DNA from: Durusdinium trenchii
Lineage: Eukaryota; Sar; Dinophyceae; Suessiales; Symbiodiniaceae
Assembly: GCA_963970005.1 (NCBI GenBank)
Contig: CAXAMN010021584.1
Span: forward strand, 2,369,868 to 2,433,867
DNA length: 64,000 nucleotides
Reading direction: 5' to 3'
The notes beneath the pieces are model-generated. The model made no database searches, had not been told where the DNA came from, and was given only the letters and a program-made list of their open reading frames with translations. Within the stretch, counting starts at the first letter, position 1. Every line of letters starts with the position of its first letter. Below are positions 57,841 to 64,000 of this stretch, in pieces. Both the position numbers and the translations under genes were made by a program.

Positions 57841-58233
57841 CTGCAAGATGAGGCAAAGGAACTACGGAAAAAATACCCGTCATGTTCGGACTCCTTTTCG
57901 ATTTTGGGTGATGCGGTGAAAGTCTGGACCTATCAAAGAAGAAAGACAACTGGATGGGTAAAAGGGTAACTCAAAGCTATCCCTGAAACGAGCATCCAAC
58001 TGACATTTCTGAAGTTCCACTGGCTAGCAATCCTAGGTCTCACGTAGAATGTTGGGACAGGGATCCTCCAATTTCCAATCATATCATACCATGCCATACC
58101 CATATCATCCCTCTTAGGTCACTTCTCTGCCAGCCGCCAAAGTTGCCAGGTCCTCTCTCTCTCTCACGTTCTCTCTCGCTCTCCCCGAACCTGTCACGTT
58201 GAAGGCGTTGTTGCGCATGCCTCTTTGCCCAGC

Positions 58234-58261
58234 ACAGCGGCAAGCGTCAGTTCGGACACCC
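58234..58261 (-). CDS. Candidate exon of the second gene
   Basis: 28 bp, CAG acceptor, GC donor, encoding VSELTLAA with split codons that fit both the exon upstream (58,597-58,680) and the terminal exon. Fit of phase is the main evidence. Confidence 0.3.
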
Positions 58262-58596
58262 CTGCGACACCACCTTTCGTCATGGCCGTGAAGAACCCTC
58301 GTCCTAAGTTGCCCTATTTGACGCAAGCTTGCGGCACAAGGCCTGCGGATCCCGATCCTCGCCGATCCCAAGGCGACGGATGAAAAATCCGGAGGGGGGT
58401 GGTCCAAACAGTTTCAGCAACTTTATTCCAACACCTATATCTTTGGGGCCAGAAACCATCTCTGAATTCTCCAGGCCAAGGACCAAGCTTTTGGGGTGGA
58501 TTTCAATCTACCAAGCTCATGGTTTTCTGGGCCATGGGGGGCATATGGGGGCCATTCTTGGGCCATGGGGGGCCGCACTCGAAACCATAATGCAAC

Positions 58597-58680
58597 CTGG
58601 CCACTGTTTCGCTTCTTGCTCTTCCTTCTCAAACCTTTTCTTCTTTAGAGCTTGGAAGCGCTCTGAAACCACAATATCTC
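58597..58680 (-). CDS. Candidate exon of the second gene, charged helix
   Basis: 84 bp, CAG acceptor, GT donor. It encodes DIVVSERFQALKKKRFEKEE then Q-E-A-K-Q-W-P, a strongly charged helix or short coiled coil. Confidence 0.42.
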
Positions 58681-58795
58681 CTGCGCACGCCGACTCGGTC
58701 ACGGTACTACACCGCTGTCCAGAAAACTCCGCTACACCGCCAACTCGCGCCAACAGTAGTATGTTTGCCAAGAAGGCATCCGGTGACCCTACACG

Positions 58796-58931
58796 TTCGT
58801 AGCGATGCCCCTTGCTCCGTTCGTAGCTTCTTGTTACTAGTAGCGATGCCAGGAGCCCCTAGTAGCGTCCTTGTTCCTAGTAGTACGGCCAGGAGCCCCT
58901 AGTAGCTTCTTGCTCCTAGTAACTAGTAGCA
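58796..58931. repeat. CTAGTAGC repeat island 11
   Basis: Words CGTTCGTAGCGATGCCCCTT, GCTTCTTGTTACTAGTAGC and CAGGAGCCCCTAGTAGC in sequence. Confidence 0.88.
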
Positions 58932-59318
58932 TCCGGTGACCCTATGATCAATAGAAAAGTACATCCCGTCCAAGAATGTGTGGGAATCCATGGAAATTCT
59001 GTCTATCTAGTCGGGGACCTCTACCGACGATCGTCATCTCAGAACCCTTCTCTTTTCACAAAGATTCCCCCCCGTATTTTCCTCCCACCATTTCACTAGT
59101 CTGAAGACTTGCATGGAAAAACTGGGATCACCATGGATGCACAAGGACAGGTTGCGCAGGTTGCTTCCACATGCCTGGCATCGGAACACGGTTGACAACC
59201 TGTGATGGAACACCAAGTGGCTCCCTGCGTGACTTAGTCAGACTCAGCCTGTGATCAGTAGTCCTGAGCTGAAACATGTCACTCGTTCGCCCGCTCGCAA
59301 GCCACCCACGTCGCTCAC

Positions 59319-59470
59319 CCGCTTGCCTCGCAAACAGCTCACGATGTCATCCTTGTAAACCTGGGCTGACATGGGTTGCGCCTTGATCTGGCTCATTATA
59401 TAAAGCAAACCACAAATGTTGGTCAGCAAAAAGGAAAAACACAAGGAGAAAATGAATCCAAAGTTGATCA
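59319..59470 (-). CDS. Candidate exon with a membrane helix
   Basis: 152 bp, CAG acceptor, GT donor (AAGCGG then GTGAGC). It encodes 50 residues: a hydrophobic segment FGFIFSLCFSFLLTNICGLL followed by a basic/polar stretch ending CLRGKR. The layout resembles the last helix and linker of a voltage- or nucleotide-gated channel subunit, but no pore motif is visible nearby, so this is only a suggestion. Confidence 0.4.
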
Positions 59471-62400
59471 CTGACTGAACAAAACAATGCAAGGAACATT
59501 CCCAAGATGGCCAATATTTACAAAAACAAAGAAATCTGAAATCATGGTGCTAGGGTTTTCCCACCCGCAGAATGTCACTTCTATCTTGCCAGCCGCATGT
59601 CACTCACTCTGAGCGCTCTCGGCTGCGCACCCCCCAGTGTTGGTCGGCAAAAACGAACTCACCAAAACCAGGGCGTCTACGGCAATTGCACTTTCCCGGA
59701 CTTGCGAAGCACTTGGTGGGCCAAAGCACTGGGTCAGTACGGGACTTGGTATACGTACTTGCTCGGCTTGCTCCATGCTGGTTCAAGGAGTCTGTGGCCC
59801 AAGAAATGGCCTGATCAAGTCTTTGGCAAGGGTCACTCAAGCGACCAACTCACGGGCCCCTTTCTCAAAGCCTCACTCATCCTGTTCAGGTCCCTTTGTC
59901 TTGGCTGAGCCACTGGCAACCTCCCAAGATTTGCCCTAATCTTCTTCCGGGTTGGAAAACCCCTGAAGACCCCCGAATGATAAAATAGAACCCCGATTCA
60001 TTGGGCACTCCATTGTGTTCAGAAACTCACGTACGCACGCCCCCATCATCCATTGGGCCCTCCCATGCGAATCCGGATGCATCCGGGTGGCTATCTTGCA
60101 TCGGCCGCCAATCTGCTGGAAGGAGATGTCGGACAGAAGCCCGTTCACCTGGGCGACCATCGCTCCCGCGTCGACCCGGTCTCGGTCCGAGCGGAGCTGA
60201 CAAGTGCCCGGACCATCGCCATGAACGGCCGGACCCGGACGCAATCCGAGTGAAGAGAACTCATGGGCTGAAAGTGTTGGGCTCTCACTCCATGAGCATT
60301 GGCTTTGTAGGCCAAACTCAATCTCGCCATAACTTCGGAAGCCATGGCTTTCACAGGGTCATGGCACCTGAGCTCCTCCAGTTCACAAGAGATCATCCAG
60401 TTGGATAGTAGGAAGTCCTGCAAACAATATTGTGATCACAAGATCAACAAATAATATCAAATAATAGCATTCTGATACCGATATCCTTTTCTTTCACCAC
60501 GTCACCCTGGTCCCCGTTTCCCCCCCCTTTCTGGGACCCCGCACCATCTTCCGGTGTTCCGAAAAGGTGAACTTCAACGACAAACCGCTGCGAGCCGAGA
60601 AACGGAACGGGTCGGTCCGTTCGGGACGACCGGTCCCGCGGCGACGGGACGACCAGGCGGTTTGGGCCGGTCCCAATGGTTGTAAGGACATGAGCCACAG
60701 CCAAAGCTGTGTAGGAATGCTTGTGGTTCTCTCAGAATTGTGGTTCTGTCAGCTCATTCTCTCCTGAGTAGCCCTCTCTTCAAAAGAAGCTTCTGTTTGC
60801 ACCCCAACATTCAAGTAGAGTAGTCTTTCATGGGTTTCGGAATTAGAACCCCTGCTTGCCATCTTTCTCCTCGAAGAAGTGTTGCATCACATGAGCCCTT
60901 CCACCCTTGCTGCATCGGCCTGTGTTGCTACTGGCTTAAATGGGTCTGCCACACTCCGGCGGACATAGAGGGAAATGCATGTCCCTGCCCTCAAGAACGA
61001 GTTTGGGATGCGAATATGCATAGGGTTTGGATTGTTCTATCTTCAGCATTGTTCCATGTTCGACCCTTTTAGCGTGACTACACTGCTGAACTTGCTTATC
61101 TGTCTTACTTGTTATCTCTTGGTCTATTCTGCCCGACTTCTCACCCAAGCTCCACCACCCGCTTTTGGCCGCCGGATCACGCTGCCACTCCGTCTGCCAC
61201 GCGGTGGACCGCGCGGTGAAACACCGGCCTGGCGCTTCGTTCTTCGATCGACAGGCGAAACCGGGTCGGCGGGCGATCCAGTCCGACTGGCGCTTGGCCG
61301 GTGGACGCCCTGTGGGAATCTGGACATCGGACGCCAACTCTTCAAGTCCAACTTCTCAAGGGGAGAAGGGTCCGAACATGACATGCTCTAGACAAAGCGA
61401 AGCTATGAACGTCAACCAGTCAACTGAAGAATGAAATGCAGAAACAATTTATCAAAAAGGTCCCCTTTAGTGCGCACCTAGGATGAATGAACCCCCCATA
61501 TTGATCAAGCGAAGCTCGAGCCCCCAATACTAAACTAATAAACAAACTGAATTTCCACCTTGACACCCCCCTAATATGTGTTTCCTGGTCAGAACCCCCC
61601 CTATTAATCAAGCCCAGCTGCACCATATTCAAATTGTGTTTATTTGTTATGTTCAATTTGGGCAGTATCCAATATCTTAGGTCATCCATCAACCATCAAC
61701 CATCATCCATGATTGAGTCCAGGTCATCATCTCATCATCCATCATCAGGTCATCATCTTTATAAGTGGTCCTCCAATACCTCTAATCTCAAACCACCTTG
61801 TTGACCTTGTTGACCTTGAAGGGGGGGTTGATTAATCCAACGTTGGCATTACAGCAATTCTTTAGTAGAGGAAGATGGTCTATCCAAGCTGTACATTCTT
61901 CATGATTCATGTAAAAAATAAGTGGAAGTTTCATACAAAATATTTGTCCTCGGGTCCTCAAATGTGCAGGTCCCCAACTCAGAATCTCTTGAGATGTATT
62001 TCGCCGTTTGGCCTCCAGGTTTTTTTCCAAACCAAGAAACAACCACCAAACCAAAAAGTATTGCAAGAATCTTACATCCGCAGCTGACCCTTCCTGGCCC
62101 ATCCCAAACCTCAGGCCTTTGTGACGTTTGCTCCGACCATGTCGCTCCACACGGTTCAGGGCATGTCAGGCTCGCCCTCTTTGCGGGCCGCCTGCCAATC
62201 CCATGCAAAAGCACGCGGTTCAACGAAGAACCGCTTTAAACACCCTAGAAAATGCCATCGCGTGTGAAAAAAACCCTTAAAAACCGACTGCTGTTCTCGA
62301 ATGAGGTGGGTTTTCCACCACCCCAGACATGTCACAGTGGGCCAATCCACTCCTCCCAAGCCCTCCGAGCCCTGGAGGTCTCTTTTCAGATTGGCGCGTG

Positions 62401-62946
62401 CGCTGCACGTCGAGAGCACGGCAGAAGCCCCGGAACCGCTCACCCGGGCGTCGGAAAGGCAGAAGTGCTCTTCCGCCGCTTTCCTTGCAGGATGGGCAAG
62501 TGTCGTGTGGTCAGTGGAAGCAACGAAGGCTGGGCCGAGTGGAAAAGGAGTAAAAAAAACAAAAACACCCCCTTCTGGTCGACCAAGAGAGGTGTGGGGG
62601 ACAATTTACTGGGCAGACTTGCGCGCTGACAAAGCCCCCCTCCCGACCAGTTGTGTTCCGCATGCATGAAACGGTGAGGCGCACAGTGCGGGAGCCCTTT
62701 TTTGCACGTGGTCCGCTCCATAGACTTCCGCCGATGTTGGCGCCGAACAAAGTCACTCTGCGCCGTCACTTGAAAGATTCAGAAACGAGTGGGTAATTTG
62801 GATTTCTCGGAGGCGGGCAAGTGCGAATTGACAAGAATGAACCACCGTAAAAGTTTCCAACGGAACACTGGTAGAAATTCTTAATTCGTCGTTGATGTTT
62901 GTTATTTGGCACCTGGGGGAAGCCCTTCAAGGCCAAAGTCTCCAAC
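59471..62946. other. No supported gene; probable introns
   Basis: Frames such as that at 60,145-60,423 minus (DFLLSNWMISCELEELRCHD after a CAG acceptor) could be exon sequence, but boundaries and partners were not resolved. No repeat island or other feature was seen. Confidence 0.4.
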
Positions 62947-63045
62947 CCGATTGATTCCAAGGTTTTGGGGCCCTTGAAACATAGCCGAGGCCATGAGTCT
63001 TGAGAATGCCCCGAAGATCCACTTCCTGGTGGTGAGCGGTCCAAC
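62947..63045 (-). CDS. Candidate exon near the right edge
   Basis: 99 bp, CAG acceptor, GT donor, phase 0 at both ends. It encodes VGPLTTRKWIFGAFSRLMAS and 13 further residues. Confidence 0.35.
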
Positions 63046-63170
63046 CTGAAAGGTGCTGACTTGGGAATCTTGGATTTGCTCGTTGAATTTGCTGGGACTG
63101 TCATGTCCATAAATTTCAACTGACTCATTCTCGAACTGGTTCATATTGAGACTTGGATAGAGCTCCAAAC

Positions 63171-63286
63171 CAGTTTCTCTTCAGCACTTTTGGTGATGCG
63201 TAGGGAGTGAAGCCGATGAGGATCGGCACCAGCATCTGGGAAGCAAACCAACTCTCATAAAACTCGGGGGGGCAGGTCTTGCTGCC
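63171..63286 (-). CDS. Candidate exon near the right edge
   Basis: Open frame after a GAG acceptor with CPPEFYESWFASQMLVPILI then GFTPYASPKVLKR; GT donor at 63170. Boundaries are provisional because phases with its neighbours were not reconciled. Confidence 0.3.
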
Positions 63287-63496
63287 CTCATGGAAATCTC
63301 GCCGTGGGGGTGGAGCCGCCGATGCGATCGAAACGCTGCCGAAGAGCAACAGGCTGGTCTGAGCCCGGGTCGAAGACTTGGTTTCCCCCACAAGCGCCAT
63401 GGAGAACGCGGGGGCAACTTCAAGATTACATGACACCCCTCAGCGTATCACGCTGTTCCTCTTGGACTGGATGCAGCTCGCAAACGCCAATCACGC

Positions 63497-63589
63497 CAAG
63501 TCTCCGCTCATCAAGCCAAAAACAAATCATGAACTTGTCGGAAGGTTCTTGCAAATCGCTGAAGCTCTTCATCATCCGCAGCGCAAAGT
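63497..63589 (-). CDS. Candidate exon near the right edge
   Basis: 93 bp, AAG acceptor, GC donor. It encodes FALRMMKSFSDLQEPSDKFM then ICFWLDERRL. Its two starting bases complete an Asp codon with the exon at 63,693-63,747. Confidence 0.38.
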
Positions 63590-63692
63590 CTTTAACTTTC
63601 ATCACCAGGTTCCTTCTTCATCATGTGCATGACCAAACCATGTTGCTGGTGAGGAACAAGGTGTAGTGCCCACATCCCGGCGTTCGGGACAC

Positions 63693-63747
63693 CACTCTTT
63701 CCACCGCCAGTCAGCCTCTTCTTGAAGATCGCTTCTAGCCCAACGTC
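63693..63747 (-). CDS. Candidate exon near the right edge
   Basis: 55 bp, CAG acceptor, GT donor, phase 0 to 1. It encodes DVGLEAIFKKRLTGGGKS. Confidence 0.38.
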
Positions 63748-63855
63748 CTGTAAAGTGGGGTCCAGCCCCAAATCGCTTTTCATGTTTTCATGGAGTTGGA
63801 GAGGGCCTCGCTGAACTTCTCATACTACGACAGCGTCTTATGCGCCAAGAAATAC

Positions 63856-63906
63856 CGTCGAGTTGGGCAGCAATCTGCGAACAACAAGAGAGCTCTTGGC
63901 AAACTT
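63856..63906 (-). CDS. Candidate exon near the right edge
   Basis: 51 bp, CAG acceptor, GT donor, phase 0 to 0. It encodes KFAKSSLVVRRLLPNST and is in phase with the next exon downstream in transcription (63,693-63,747). Confidence 0.35.
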
Positions 63907-64000
63907 CTGCAGTGCCAAAAAGAAATCACACCACAGCTATGGTCAAATTCATTTGGCGGCCACAACATTGCCAGCAAGCTTGTAAGTCTTGCGATTAGCC

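Overview
The window is eukaryotic nuclear DNA, most likely from a dinoflagellate and perhaps a symbiodiniacean. Coding sequence is split into very short exons (24-182 bp) separated by introns of roughly 0.2-5 kb. The 5' splice sites are mostly GC, then GT, sometimes GA, which is a dinoflagellate trait. The one full transposon is a Ty1/copia element whose integrase has a zinc-finger segment of a kind I associate with dinoflagellate copia elements. Species and chromosome cannot be fixed from the sequence. No rRNA, tRNA, CRISPR, operon or bacterial feature was seen. Layout: (1) About 1-30.2 kb, minus strand: one very large gene built of tandem repeat units. Eleven exon types, called A to K here, recur in the same order: unit 1 at 30.2-20.5 kb, unit 2 at 18.9-12.0 kb, unit 3 at 11.3-4.4 kb, and the start of unit 4 at 4.0-1.1 kb, running off the left edge. 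Homologous exons have the same length and phase or differ by multiples of three, while the introns show no obvious similarity. Each unit encodes roughly 300 residues that look like a beta-rich extracellular module followed by a Thr/Pro/Ala-rich linker. I cannot name the family. (2) 30.8-33.4 kb, minus strand: six tiny in-phase exons rich in Gly, Ser and His, all with GA donors, probably the upstream part of the same gene. (3) 33.4-45.9 kb: no gene I can support, but dispersed repeats and fold-back sequences. (4) 45,872-53,387, plus strand: a copia retrotransposon with 183-bp LTRs that differ at one base, a 5-bp target duplication, gag, protease, integrase, reverse transcriptase and RNase H, plus an extra 3' ORF. 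It is broken by several frameshifts and one stop. (5) 53.4-64 kb: candidate minus-strand exons of a second gene ending with a stop at 57,750 and running off the right edge. Introns and spacers also carry eleven islands of a modular CTAGTAGC repeat, a 410-bp unit repeated near 20.7-22.8 kb, a CAG-rich tract, and many short TA tracts. The strongest observations are the internally repeated gene, in which paralogous exons use different donor dinucleotides (GT, GC or GA) at the same position, and the copia element whose LTRs look new while its coding region is heavily damaged.
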